From Ignavibacteriales bacterium (GTDB lineage Bacteria > Bacteroidota > Ignavibacteria > Ignavibacteriales > Ignavibacteriaceae), in contig JAAYVN010000050.1 of assembly GCA_012517155.1 (NCBI GenBank), forward strand, positions 1-47,336: 47,336 bases of DNA, read 5' to 3'. Shown one piece after another: positions 1 through 9,035 of the stretch (its first letter is position 1; each line of letters opens with the position of its first letter). The position numbers and the translations under genes were made by a program. The notes beneath the pieces are model-generated. The model was not told where the DNA came from, ran no database searches, and saw only the letters and a program-made list of their open reading frames with translations.

Positions 1-1635
1 ATTCTTGATACCTTGACTCTAAGACCAACATCCTTTAAATTCTTTTACTATCCAAATCCTCCTTCTGGCGATTCTCTCCGAGTATATATAGAATCGTTAC
101 ATTTGGGCACTGTGATTGCATTAACTATCTGCGATGATGGAGCACAATCAGTTCTTGGCTATTCAGGCGGAACACCTGTTCGTAATGCAATTAAAACTCT
201 TGGAAGTTATTATATTGATAGCGTTCGTTATCGTGAATCCTGGTGCATTATTGGGAAAAAAGGTGCTCCGATTGGTTCTGTACCGGAAGCTTATACTAAA
301 CTCTTCGCCGGCCCGGCTATTATTGATACCAGTAAACTCGTTATAGCGGATTCGGGTTACGTTGTTTTTCCTGTGATTGATAATTCCACAGAATGGTTAA
401 GCGTAACAAAGAATGATTCTCTCCTCCCGGGAACCGGTATTAATTACTATCCACTGGGAATCAAACATGATAACCAGACAGATACTCTTAGTGCTCTTAC
501 GTTTTCTAATAATGTTGCTCCACTCACAGGAATTAGCGCAGTTGACTACCCCAAATTAAGACTAATCGCAAAATTCAGAGCAAACGAATTAAAACAATCT
601 CCAAACCTCACTTCCCTGGGAGTTAATTTCAATTCCCTGCCCGAACTTGCACTTAATTACCAGACTGTTGGAACAGATAAGGATTCTCTGGTTCAGGGGG
701 ATAGCATATATCTTAATTATTCTTTCTATAATGTTGGTTATGTACCGGCTGACAGCTTTAATGCATTGGTCTATCTTAAGAAGGGTGATAATTCCATCCG
801 AAAATTGTCGGACACAACCATTATTTCTCTGGCAGAAAACCAAAAGATTTCTAAATCTATAAACTACAAGACAAACAGCGAGGATGGATTTGGGGATATG
901 TCTTTCCGTATTTATCTTGATTCTCTTAACACACTCAGAGAATTTCATAAAGATAACAATTACTTTGAGATTCCATTCAGAGTACTTAAAGATACTACTA
1001 CTCCGGTCAATGCAGCTACTGTGAATATAACGTTTGATGATCTGGAAATATCCGGAGGTGAACTCGTCTCACCCAAACCAAGAATCAGGTTTATTCTTAA
1101 CTATTCCGGAACCTTTCCAATAGAGGATACTTCCGCGGTTAATTATTATTTGGATAACCAGCGAATTTACCACACAATGATGGATAGTATTAATCTCGAT
1201 ACAATTGGCAAAAAACTATATATGACATATAAACCCGTTCTGTCTGATGGTGACCATTCTATAAGAGTAACCGGAAAGGATATAATTGGAAACAATAACA
1301 ATGAATTTGAGATTTATTTTTCGGTTATTTCAGAATTAAAAATACTTCAGACATATAATTATCCTAATCCAATGAAGGACAACACCGTTTTCACGATGAA
1401 TTTATCCCAGATTCCTGAGGAGCTTTCAATAAAAATATATACAATTGCGGGTCGCCTGATAAAGGATATGAAGATTCCCCCTTCGGATCTTAGGATAGGT
1501 TTCAATTCAATTCCTTGGGATGGACGTGACGAAGACGGGGATATTATAGCTAACGGAGTCTATTTATATAAAGTTATTCTTAAAAAAGACGGGAAGTCGG
1601 TTAGTATAACAGAAAAAATAGCTGTCGTCAAATGA
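1..1635 (+). CDS. C-terminal part of a large T9SS cargo protein (ILEI-like + CARDB + sorting domain), 5' truncated by window edge
   Basis: The reading frame is open from base 1, so the TTG at 13 is not a real start; 544 residues are visible. In order: a segment (about residues 20-90) with TICDDGAQSV, then SWCIIGKKGAPIGSVPE, which resembles the ILEI/FAM3 (GG) fold; a beta-rich CARDB-like region (about 205-325) with the phrase NVGYVPADSF; an Ig-like stretch; and a C-terminal type A sorting domain with NYPNPMKDN and the FlgD-like WDGRDEDGDIIANGVYLYKV. Proteins with this tail cross the outer membrane through the type IX system and lose the tail at the surface. In related bacteria such ILEI-like segments occur in large C25 (gingipain-like) peptidases, but the catalytic part would lie outside the window, so protease identity is a guess. 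The stop overlaps the next start (ATGA), implying one transcript. Confidence 0.75.
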   Translation: MLDTLTLRPTSFKFFYYPNPPSGDSLRVYIESLHLGTVIALTICDDGAQSVLGYSGGTPVRNAIKTLGSYYIDSVRYRESWCIIGKKGAPIGSVPEAYTKLFAGPAIIDTSKLVIADSGYVVFPVIDNSTEWLSVTKNDSLLPGTGINYYPLGIKHDNQTDTLSALTFSNNVAPLTGISAVDYPKLRLIAKFRANELKQSPNLTSLGVNFNSLPELALNYQTVGTDKDSLVQGDSIYLNYSFYNVGYVPADSFNALVYLKKGDNSIRKLSDTTIISLAENQKISKSINYKTNSEDGFGDMSFRIYLDSLNTLREFHKDNNYFEIPFRVLKDTTTPVNAATVNITFDDLEISGGELVSPKPRIRFILNYSGTFPIEDTSAVNYYLDNQRIYHTMMDSINLDTIGKKLYMTYKPVLSDGDHSIRVTGKDIIGNNNNEFEIYFSVISELKILQTYNYPNPMKDNTVFTMNLSQIPEELSIKIYTIAGRLIKDMKIPPSDLRIGFNSIPWDGRDEDGDIIANGVYLYKVILKKDGKSVSITEKIAVVK

Positions 1636-2300
1636 GAAAAACTCTTCTTCGATATTTTCTTTGCGTTTTTTTTATTGTTTCCGCTTTAGGATTTCGACTG
1701 TCGGATTCAATTCTTCCGGTGGAATTGATTTACTTTGTAGGTTATGTCACCGGTCCTTATGTTGATCTCCGGTGGGGAACAGCTACGGAAGTATCTAACT
1801 ATGGTTTTGATGTTCAAAGAACCCCCGATTTTCTGGAATGGGAAACCCTTGGATTTGTTGAAGGAAACGGTAACAGTAATTCTCCAAAACACTATTCTTT
1901 TCTTGATTCAACCGTTACCCCTTCAGGTATATATCATTACAGGCTGAAACAAATTGATACTGATGGGCAATTCGCATATTCCGATACCGTAACTATAAAT
2001 TTTGCTACCTCCATTCAAGAATCTCCTCTTCCCCCTTCAACTTTTTCTTTTACGAATATATATCCAAATCCGCTTAATCCGTCCGGGAAAATAAATTTCT
2101 CTTTAAAGTCAAGGAGTTTACTGACTATCGAGTTGTTTAGTTCTCTGGGTCAGAAAATGTCGGTTCTGATTGGAAAAGAATATGAAGCAGGTGATCATTC
2201 ACTTGAAATAGATTTGAATAATTTCACTTCCGGTGTGTATTTTCTCAAGATAACTGCCGGAAAAGACATTAAAACTCTAAAGATAATACTCCTTAAATAG
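1632..2300 (+). CDS. Small secreted T9SS type A sorting domain protein
   Basis: 222 residues. An N-terminal signal peptide (hydrophobic residues about 8-22) is followed by an LPVELIYFVGYV...LRWGTATEVSNYGF module, the fibronectin-like repeat that commonly precedes sorting domains in this phylum. The C-terminal 75 residues are a type A sorting domain (NIYPNPLNPSGKINF; ending KTLKIILLK). The protein is little more than export signal, linker fold and sorting tail, so no enzymatic role can be read. It overlaps the upstream cargo gene by four bases and is probably co-translated with it. It may be a surface partner of that larger protein. Confidence 0.8.
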   Translation: MRKTLLRYFLCVFFIVSALGFRLSDSILPVELIYFVGYVTGPYVDLRWGTATEVSNYGFDVQRTPDFLEWETLGFVEGNGNSNSPKHYSFLDSTVTPSGIYHYRLKQIDTDGQFAYSDTVTINFATSIQESPLPPSTFSFTNIYPNPLNPSGKINFSLKSRSLLTIELFSSLGQKMSVLIGKEYEAGDHSLEIDLNNFTSGVYFLKITAGKDIKTLKIILLK

Positions 2301-2319
2301 AATATTCCAAAACTTTCCT

Positions 2320-2327
2320 TAAATTTG
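2320..2327 (+). promoter_or_regulatory. Candidate -7 element upstream of the barrel protein
   Basis: TAAATTTG is an exact match to the Bacteroidetes -7 consensus TAnnTTTG, 41 bases before the ATG at 2368. No TTG lies 19-21 bases upstream, so support is weaker than for the other promoter candidates in this window. Confidence 0.3.
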
Positions 2328-2367
2328 TAATTAGATTTTCTGATTCATAAAACCGAAAGGCTTACAC

Positions 2368-3708
2368 ATGCTTAAATATTTATTTTTTACCTTAATCATA
2401 GCTTCTCAATTGCTACTTGGACAATTTAATCCTGGCCTCAAAGCTAACCAAGGGGCTCTCGAAGGAGGCTTTGGATTGACATGGATTGATGACAATCCTT
2501 ATTATACTGTTCGGCTTGCACCGGATGTTTCATTCGGGAAAATCGGTATTGGCCTGGACCTACGTTTTGAAGTAGCCCCCGATGGAAACCTCAGACACGA
2601 AAACTTTAACGAGTTTTCGGATTATTTAAGCATAATACGTTACTTCCGCTATGGGGTTAAGAATGATCCTCTATACATTAAAGTGGGGGCACTTGATTAT
2701 GCAACCCTGGGTAATGGCAGTATTATGTATTTATATAATAATAGTCCAACGTTCGATGCCAGAAAAATCGGAGCCCAACTTGATATAGACTTCTATAACT
2801 TTGGATTTGAATCAATATACAGCAATTTTGGCGAAAAAGGTATTTTCGGCTTAAGAGGATATGTCTTGCCATTGAAATTCACTGATCTGGGTGGTATTCC
2901 GATTATTGGGAATCTGGAACTAGGAGCCACCTTCACCACGGATTTTAATTCTAAAGCAGGAGTTCTATCCGGAAAAATCGATTCTGTTTCCAAAAATTTC
3001 GTAAGCACACAAGACGAGGGGTCGGTTAATATTATTGGTTTTGATATAGGACTGCCGATTGTTAGAAATAGTCTGGTTGACTGGAAACTTTATTTCGACT
3101 ATGCAAAAATTATGGATTATGGAAGCGGTACCGCACTTGGTACCACACTTGCTCTCAATGGACTTGGAATTTTCAATCTTAGTGCAAAACTCGAAAGGCG
3201 TTTCAATTCAGATGAATACCTTCCGGCTTATTTCAATTCAATGTACGAGTTGGAAAGATTTAACTTTGATAAAACATCTGGAGTCGTTACTAGCAAACTT
3301 GCATTACTTAAAAACGCAACAGATATAGGTAATGGGTTTTTTGGAGAGTTGTTTGTTTCTGTGCTTGGCTATGTGGATATCCTTGGAAGTTACCAGCGTC
3401 TCGATAAACACCCAACAAGCGGAATATTACATATCGCTTCCCAGATTGAACCGGAAAGTTTACCTTTTATTCTGCGAGCCGGTTACGATAAAATAAATAT
3501 TGAGGATGAGGCGGATCTGTTCACACTTGATAACAGATCGTACTTTTTTGTTGAGACAGGATACAAACCATATCCTTTTCTGATTGTCTCGTTAGTGTAT
3601 AACTGGACTTTCACACCCGTCAGGGATGCAGATGATAATATAATGAGTTTCGAACCACAAAAGCGTATCGAACCAAGAATCTCCTTCTATTATCCTTTGC
3701 AGTTTTAG
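2368..3708 (+). CDS. Outer-membrane beta-barrel protein, function unknown
   Basis: 446 residues. A signal peptide (MLKYLFFTLIIASQLLLGQ) is followed by a sequence of alternating hydrophobic/polar short strands with many glycines and aromatic residues. The protein ends ...ISFYYPLQF; a terminal Phe is the usual Bam-recognised end of outer-membrane barrels. No cysteine-rich, enzymatic or plug domain was recognised. It has its own 67-base upstream gap with a possible -7 element. The stop overlaps by four bases the stop of the convergent HAD gene. The family is unassigned here: a porin or structural barrel is an inference from the strand pattern only. Confidence 0.7.
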   Translation: MLKYLFFTLIIASQLLLGQFNPGLKANQGALEGGFGLTWIDDNPYYTVRLAPDVSFGKIGIGLDLRFEVAPDGNLRHENFNEFSDYLSIIRYFRYGVKNDPLYIKVGALDYATLGNGSIMYLYNNSPTFDARKIGAQLDIDFYNFGFESIYSNFGEKGIFGLRGYVLPLKFTDLGGIPIIGNLELGATFTTDFNSKAGVLSGKIDSVSKNFVSTQDEGSVNIIGFDIGLPIVRNSLVDWKLYFDYAKIMDYGSGTALGTTLALNGLGIFNLSAKLERRFNSDEYLPAYFNSMYELERFNFDKTSGVVTSKLALLKNATDIGNGFFGELFVSVLGYVDILGSYQRLDKHPTSGILHIASQIEPESLPFILRAGYDKINIEDEADLFTLDNRSYFFVETGYKPYPFLIVSLVYNWTFTPVRDADDNIMSFEPQKRIEPRISFYYPLQF

Positions 3709-4340
3709 TTAATTAAAAAATTCCTTAATTCCATTACAGTGGGGAAGCAGAGTTTGGGATTCATATTAAGCAGTTCTTCTTTTGCATAACTATCCCATAG
3801 AACTGATGCAGAATCAATCCCTGCTTCCCTGGCTGATTTCAAATCAACCGGTGAATCCCCAACCATTATCGTTGAAGCTGGTTCAGTTCCGAGACTTTCC
3901 AAGATCTTAGTAATCCCCTCCCCTGAGGGTTTATGCTTAATAACCTCGTCACCGGATATGATGAGATCAAAATACACGGTTATTGCAAAATAATCCGCTG
4001 AGATCAGCGTTGCTCTTCTTCCCTTTCCGGTGAAAATCGCAAGCTTCGTTCCATTCCCTTTAAGTTCCTCTAAAAGATTTTTGATGCCGTCGTATATCTC
4101 CGTAACATTATGATTTTTTGAATAGTACTCAAAATAGTCTTCTATAACTTCATCGGCATTTTCAGGGAACATCTTCCGCAAGATCTCTTCCTCGGTCGGT
4201 CCGAACAGATTAATTACATCATTATCTGAATACTCAATTCCCAGATATTTTCTGGTGATGTACTGAAACGAATCAAATATCAACCTGTTTGTCTTCGCTA
4301 AAGTTGAATCGAAGTCAAAAATAACCGTTCTGTATTTCAT
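3705..4340 (-). CDS. HAD-superfamily phosphatase (phosphoglycolate phosphatase/PpaX-like)
   Basis: 211 residues, the usual length of a subfamily IA HAD hydrolase. Motif I is FDFDSTLAK near residue 10 (nucleophile and acid/base Asp), motif II is AIFTGKG (Thr), the conserved Lys is in KHKPSGEG, and motif IV is MVGDSPVDLKSA with the Mg-binding Asp. A helical cap domain lies between motifs I and II. The likely reaction is hydrolysis of a small phosphate ester such as phosphoglycolate or pyrophosphate; the substrate cannot be told from sequence. It starts three bases after the glutamine synthetase stop, so both are one transcript. Confidence 0.85.
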   Translation of the reverse strand: MKYRTVIFDFDSTLAKTNRLIFDSFQYITRKYLGIEYSDNDVINLFGPTEEEILRKMFPENADEVIEDYFEYYSKNHNVTEIYDGIKNLLEELKGNGTKLAIFTGKGRRATLISADYFAITVYFDLIISGDEVIKHKPSGEGITKILESLGTEPASTIMVGDSPVDLKSAREAGIDSASVLWDSYAKEELLNMNPKLCFPTVMELRNFLIN

Positions 4341-4343
4341 AGA

Positions 4344-5879
4344 TCAGTGACGATGTAAATCCTTATGCATAATTCTTCTGGTCTGATGAAGTCTGTCATC
4401 TGCCGGCAGATCAATCAGTTCCTGATTCATAAATTCGTCATCCTCCTCATTCAACAGTTTGGCCACATACTCTATTGTGCTTGAAGGGAATATTTTTTCT
4501 CTCTCATATAATTCTTTCTTAGACAGAAGGATTTTCGCCGATCCCACACAACTTGTTGGAAGATCATTTAATTTTGCCAGTAATTCCTTATCCTTAAAAA
4601 TATTTCCCTTCACATAATTCTCTTCACAAATTTTCAGTGATTCGGGATGAGTCAGCCCGTATTCCGCGGCAAGTGTAATTCCGGCTAATAATAAATGGGC
4701 TATTGCACTTCCATCCGGAGATCTTAGCTCAACGGTCTGCCTGCTTCCCTCATGTTCAAATCTCGTTTTTTGCTGTCTGTTTAACTGCATTGCCAGATTA
4801 TCCTTCTTTGCCCAACCAAGTGGGACTCTAATCATGGCACTCCTGTTTTGATCACTCCAGCAAATTTTTGTTGGCGCTTCCTGGTTCGGTACCAAACGAA
4901 GATATGCCGATGAAGTAGTATTACCGAATGCGGTCAGAGAATCCGCATAAACACAAAGACCCCCAATTAATCTCTTTGCTTCGCCCGACAAAACACCATT
5001 TGTATCCAGCATTATATTTTTACCATCTTTTCTTAATTCCATATGAAAATGGAGTCCGTTTCCTGCAATCCCCTCCTCGATTTTGGGGGCAAAGGTTGCA
5101 ACCTTTCCATACTGGTAAGCAATATTTCTTATCAACCATTTTCCAAGCACAACATTATCGGCAGCATCCAGAATTGGAGTTGGAAGGAATTCGATTTCGA
5201 GTTGTTCCCCGGCTTTTCCTTTAATTTCATCAAGATCACTATGCACACTTTCGATATATCCGACTTCACTATGAGCGTATTTCACAGCTCCGGTAATTTG
5301 AGTTATATATTTGACCATCTCGTTTAATATTTTGCCGGTTTTAATAAATGGTCCGGAAGAATGATATCCTCTTTGTTTTGGAGCAGGATACAATTTATTT
5401 TCGACATCCCCGATTAAGAAAAATTCCAATTCACCCAGAGCATATAGCTCAAGACCGGTTTTTTCCTTAAATAATTTGTGGGCGTTATATAGTATATTGT
5501 CCAGTGCAAAAGGAGCAAACTCTCCATTGCTGTTCAGATAACGGCACATAAAGTCAAGACTTCCAGTATCAAAGGGATTAAGAAACGCCGACTGATATCT
5601 CGGGATAACGTACAAATCAGAAACCGCGACATCAACCATCCCTTTAAAAATAGATGATCCATCCACTCTTTCTCCATCAGCCAATACTCTTTCTGCCTGT
5701 TTCCTGCTGGCAACCGGAATTTTCAACTCCTTTAATTTTCCGTCGAGAGCGGTATAATGAAATGTCAGTCTTTCAATACTTTTTTCTTCAATTACCTTTA
5801 TCATATCTTCCCGCGTGAATTCACTGTTGGGTTTGTTCAAAAACTGGGATATTGGATTATTGAGGGCATAGTTATTCAT
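4344..5879 (-). CDS. glnA: Glutamine synthetase, type I family
   Basis: 511 residues, somewhat longer than typical GSI (about 470). It joins ammonia to glutamate using ATP in the cytoplasm. Catalytic landmarks are all present: DGSSI (73-77), GELEFFL with the ExE metal ligands (149-155), EQLEIE (225-230), GNGLHFHMEL (273-282), LRLVPNQEAP, NRSAMIRVP (345-353) and VELRSPDGSA (383-392). The C-terminal region reads KLNDLPTS where adenylylated GSI-beta enzymes have the NLYDLP tyrosine, so control by adenylylation is unlikely. AAGG sits five bases before the ATG. It leads a two-gene operon with the HAD phosphatase and shares its upstream gap with divergent pyrE. Confidence 0.85.
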   Translation of the reverse strand: MNNYALNNPISQFLNKPNSEFTREDMIKVIEEKSIERLTFHYTALDGKLKELKIPVASRKQAERVLADGERVDGSSIFKGMVDVAVSDLYVIPRYQSAFLNPFDTGSLDFMCRYLNSNGEFAPFALDNILYNAHKLFKEKTGLELYALGELEFFLIGDVENKLYPAPKQRGYHSSGPFIKTGKILNEMVKYITQITGAVKYAHSEVGYIESVHSDLDEIKGKAGEQLEIEFLPTPILDAADNVVLGKWLIRNIAYQYGKVATFAPKIEEGIAGNGLHFHMELRKDGKNIMLDTNGVLSGEAKRLIGGLCVYADSLTAFGNTTSSAYLRLVPNQEAPTKICWSDQNRSAMIRVPLGWAKKDNLAMQLNRQQKTRFEHEGSRQTVELRSPDGSAIAHLLLAGITLAAEYGLTHPESLKICEENYVKGNIFKDKELLAKLNDLPTSCVGSAKILLSKKELYEREKIFPSSTIEYVAKLLNEEDDEFMNQELIDLPADDRLHQTRRIMHKDLHRH

Positions 5880-5922
5880 ATTAACCTTTTAAGCTTATTT
5901 TAATTCTATAATTTATTCTTTG

Positions 5923-5953
5923 TAAAATTATCATTTATTTTTCAGATTAGCAA
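5923..5953 (-). promoter_or_regulatory. Candidate promoter for the glutamine synthetase operon
   Basis: On the minus strand TTG (5951-5953) is followed after 20 bases by TAATTTTA (5923-5930), seven of eight matches to TAnnTTTG, at the spacing seen elsewhere in this window. It lies 43 bases upstream of the ATG. The region is very AT-rich, so chance is not excluded. Confidence 0.45.
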
Positions 5954-6006
5954 TTTTATTTGGTTCTAAACAATTAAATTTTCTAATCCAACATACCGGC
6001 TTTTAA

Positions 6007-6037
6007 TTGTGACTACCACTAAATTTTCTTATATTTA
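6007..6037 (+). promoter_or_regulatory. Candidate promoter for pyrE-mscS
   Basis: TTG (6007-6009), 20 bases, then TATATTTA (6030-6037), seven of eight matches to TAnnTTTG. It lies 45 bases before the pyrE ATG, back to back with the glutamine synthetase promoter. Confidence 0.45.
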
Positions 6038-6082
6038 CTTTATTAATAACTTTTTTCTAACAGTTACCATTTCTCAAACCAG

Positions 6083-6661
6083 ATGAATACAAAAAACGAT
6101 GTCATTAAAATTTTTGAGGATACCGGAGCACTTCTTCACGGGCATTTTCGCCTGACTTCGGGTAAGCACAGTGATACATATTTCCAGTGTGCAAAAGTTC
6201 TACAGCATCCTGAACATTGTGAGAGGATTTGCAGCGAATTATCCGGTTTCTTCAAGGAGTTTACAATTGATACTGTAATAGCCCCTGCAATTGGTGGTAT
6301 TGTGGTTGCTCAAGAACTTGGAAGACAACTGCGAAAGAAAAGCATTTGGGCAGAACGGGAAGACAAGTCTCTTACCCTCAGAAGAGGATTTGTTATTGAA
6401 CCCGGTGAAAAATGTTTGGTTTGCGAAGATGTAGTCACCACCGGGGGTTCTGTTTTTGAAGTTATTGACATAGTGAAAAGTTATGGTGGTGAAGTTGTGG
6501 GGGTTGCATATATAGTTGACCGCAGTAATGGAAAAGTTAAATTCGGAGTTCCTCAAAAAAGTGTGATAAGTTTGGATGTTATAGCATATGAGTATAACAA
6601 CTGCCCGCTGTGTGAAAAAAATATCCCCGTAATTAAACCGGGATCAAGGAAGTTGTCATGA
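6083..6661 (+). CDS. pyrE: Orotate phosphoribosyltransferase
   Basis: 192 residues, normal for PyrE. It transfers the phosphoribosyl group of PRPP to orotate to make OMP in pyrimidine synthesis. The N-terminal [19 protein letters not shown] matches the orotate-binding hood of bacterial PyrE, and [17 protein letters not shown] is the PRPP-binding loop. [15 protein letters not shown] is the first part of the Rossmann-like core. A CPLC pair near the C-terminus is typical of the longer PyrE subfamily found in thermophiles and Bacteroidota relatives. Its stop overlaps the mscS start (ATGA). No other pyr genes are in the window. Confidence 0.93.
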   Translation: MNTKNDVIKIFEDTGALLHGHFRLTSGKHSDTYFQCAKVLQHPEHCERICSELSGFFKEFTIDTVIAPAIGGIVVAQELGRQLRKKSIWAEREDKSLTLRRGFVIEPGEKCLVCEDVVTTGGSVFEVIDIVKSYGGEVVGVAYIVDRSNGKVKFGVPQKSVISLDVIAYEYNNCPLCEKNIPVIKPGSRKLS

Positions 6662-7809
6662 TTACATTACTCCAAAACCTGAGAAATTATATTAATAACG
6701 ATTTGCTGTACCAACTGATAGTAATGGCTTCAATAGTCGTCATCACCTTGTTATTAGCTAAACTTTTTAGCTATTTAATTAAGAAACTTTTATATCCGAT
6801 TGTCAGCAAGTCAAAAACTTCAGTAGATGACGAGATCTTAAAAGTAACAGAGAATACCGTATTTCGGGTAATCATAATTTCAGGATTATATGCTGCCCTG
6901 GCTGTGTTTTCAGGTGGATTTTCATTGACTTCAGCAATCTCAAATAAATCTCTTATTGAAGAATACCCATATCTGGATAAGCTTGTTATTGTCGCAGATT
7001 ATATTCTTTTCCTGATTGTGATGATCCTTCTTTTATTACTGACATTCAAGGTAATAAACATTTTCTTCCACTGGTATTCAAACAAAGTACATGCTGAGGA
7101 CAATAAAAATCTTACCGGCAGTTTATTTCCCTTACTAAGTAAAATATCCAAGGTCCTGACTTTTATAATCGTTTTCATAATAGTCCTTGCAAAATTCAAA
7201 GTTGATATTAGTGCTTTTGTCGTATCACTTGGTGTTGGCTCTCTTGCAATTGCTCTGGCAGCTCAGGAGACTTTATCGAATATGATTTCCGGATTTATTG
7301 TAATGGTAGATCGTCCATTCAGAATCGGAGACCGGGTAAAAATCGGGAATGATGTCATTGGAGATGTGACTGAGATAGGTATAAGAAGCACAAAAATAAT
7401 TGACTTTGACAATAACCTAATTATTATTCCAAACAACGATGTAGCAAAGTCCAGAATAGTAAATCTGTCATATCCAAGTAATTTAACGAGAGTACTTGTG
7501 GATGTAGGAGTTGCTTACGGTACAGATGTAAATCTGGTAAAAGAGTTATTATTGAAATCCACCGAATCCAATCCGCTTGTCTCAAACGAAATTAAACCTG
7601 AGGCCTTTTTCATTAATTTCGGAGATTCTTCGCTCGATTTTAGACTGGCTGTACGAACACAAAATTACAACAATGCTTTCCAACTTGGATGCGACCTGCG
7701 TGAAAAGATATATACACTCTTTAATGAAAACAATATTTCAATTCCGTTCCCGCAGAGGGATCTACATATAATCACACAACCGGAGAATAGTGATAAACCT
7801 CAAAACTAA
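6658..7809 (+). CDS. MscS-family mechanosensitive ion channel
   Basis: 383 residues. There are about four hydrophobic spans in the N-terminal half (near residues 17-40, 65-85, 107-135, 165-185). Next comes the pore helix rich in Gly and Ala ([20 protein letters not shown]) and the cytoplasmic beta domain ([20 protein letters not shown], then [16 protein letters not shown]). This is the small-conductance channel that opens under membrane tension to protect against hypo-osmotic shock. It has one or two more N-terminal spans than E. coli MscS (286 residues). It overlaps pyrE by four bases, and its stop lies five bases from the convergent T9SS gene with no obvious terminator. Confidence 0.88.
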   Translation: MITLLQNLRNYINNDLLYQLIVMASIVVITLLLAKLFSYLIKKLLYPIVSKSKTSVDDEILKVTENTVFRVIIISGLYAALAVFSGGFSLTSAISNKSLIEEYPYLDKLVIVADYILFLIVMILLLLLTFKVINIFFHWYSNKVHAEDNKNLTGSLFPLLSKISKVLTFIIVFIIVLAKFKVDISAFVVSLGVGSLAIALAAQETLSNMISGFIVMVDRPFRIGDRVKIGNDVIGDVTEIGIRSTKIIDFDNNLIIIPNNDVAKSRIVNLSYPSNLTRVLVDVGVAYGTDVNLVKELLLKSTESNPLVSNEIKPEAFFINFGDSSLDFRLAVRTQNYNNAFQLGCDLREKIYTLFNENNISIPFPQRDLHIITQPENSDKPQN

Positions 7810-7813
7810 CACC

Positions 7814-8899
7814 TTATTTTAGAAGAATCATTTTTTTTGAGAAAAACAGGCTTCCTGCAGTCAATCTATAAATGTAAATCCCGGAAGATAGTGATGAACC
7901 ATTGAAATCCACTGAGTAGGACCCCTTAGAATACTCTCCCTGAATAAGAGTGGTCACTTCCCTGCCTAGTATATCGCATACTGTTAAATTCACCCTGCAG
8001 TCTTCCTTAAGAGAAAATTCTATGCGGGTTGCGGGATTGAAAGGGTTAGGATAATTCTGTTTCAAACCAAATTCCTCAACAATAATTTCTTTATCTTCAA
8101 AGTCGGTTACTATTTGAGGAATTTTTTGTGATGCGGAGTCAATCGATTTATTAAGATCAGTTAAAGTGTCTGCCGAGGCCACGGCTATCCACAAAGAATG
8201 AGTAGAATTGGGTTGTAAAAGTATGCTCTCGATGCCGGTTACAATTACTGAACCGTCTTTCCCGGCATTATATGTGAAATCAAATTTATGACTATTAAGC
8301 CACTGGTAAAAATCTTTATCCTTGGAATAGCCGGCCACCCATTCTATTACTTTATGAGAGTAGACACGGTTTGACAGAAAGCGTAAACCGATAAACTTTT
8401 TCTTGTTAATTGAAATAATGCTTTGAGGGTGATCGAGTGTTACCTTTTCGAAACCAAAGGAATTGTTAATAATCGGAAGAATTTCCAGACCTAAATATGA
8501 ATTGAAAGGAGCGGTTTCCTTACTGGTAACATTAAATCTTAGAAGGATAAAAGATGAGCCTGTCCATCCAAAAGCAGATATCTCCGCCTGAACAGAAGGT
8601 TGTTGATTCGAATAACTATTGTCGATTGTTACTGATAACTGATAGTCTCCGTATTCAGGGGATGAAACAACATTAGGTTGAGATACTGAACCGGCGTCTC
8701 CCATATAGTCAAAGACATTCATTGAATCCTTGCTTACCAACAAAGATATCCTGTCTATCTGTCTTGTAATCATATGAGGGGAATAAATACTAAGCCCTCC
8801 GAAATTATCCGACTTAATACCAATGTGACCGGTCTCAAAATAATTCTGAGCGAATGTAATATTAACCAGTAAAGTAATTAACCAGAATCCTTTTTTCAT
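7814..8899 (-). CDS. Secreted T9SS type A sorting domain protein, unknown function
   Basis: 361 residues. The signal peptide MKKGFWLITLLVNITFAQ is followed by about 260 residues of beta-rich sequence that I do not recognise. The sorting domain begins FGLKQNYPNPFNPATRIEF and ends SGIYIYRLTAGSLFFSKKMILLK-like (read in pieces). The acidic linker FEDKEIIVEE precedes it. The protein should be exported and anchored or released by the type IX system. The upstream 136-base gap is shared with the divergent histidine kinase gene; no convincing promoter was found for either. Confidence 0.8.
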   Translation of the reverse strand: MKKGFWLITLLVNITFAQNYFETGHIGIKSDNFGGLSIYSPHMITRQIDRISLLVSKDSMNVFDYMGDAGSVSQPNVVSSPEYGDYQLSVTIDNSYSNQQPSVQAEISAFGWTGSSFILLRFNVTSKETAPFNSYLGLEILPIINNSFGFEKVTLDHPQSIISINKKKFIGLRFLSNRVYSHKVIEWVAGYSKDKDFYQWLNSHKFDFTYNAGKDGSVIVTGIESILLQPNSTHSLWIAVASADTLTDLNKSIDSASQKIPQIVTDFEDKEIIVEEFGLKQNYPNPFNPATRIEFSLKEDCRVNLTVCDILGREVTTLIQGEYSKGSYSVDFNGSSLSSGIYIYRLTAGSLFFSKKMILLK

Positions 8900-9035
8900 A
8901 TATTTTTCGTATTATTTATTTACTAAAATAAGGATTAATTCTCTTTCTTCTTACATAAAAATTTTACTCAATAGTTCTTTATTTTATAGTCAAATTTGCT
9001 TAATTTGTAATCCAATAAAAAAAGGTTTGTAAAAA

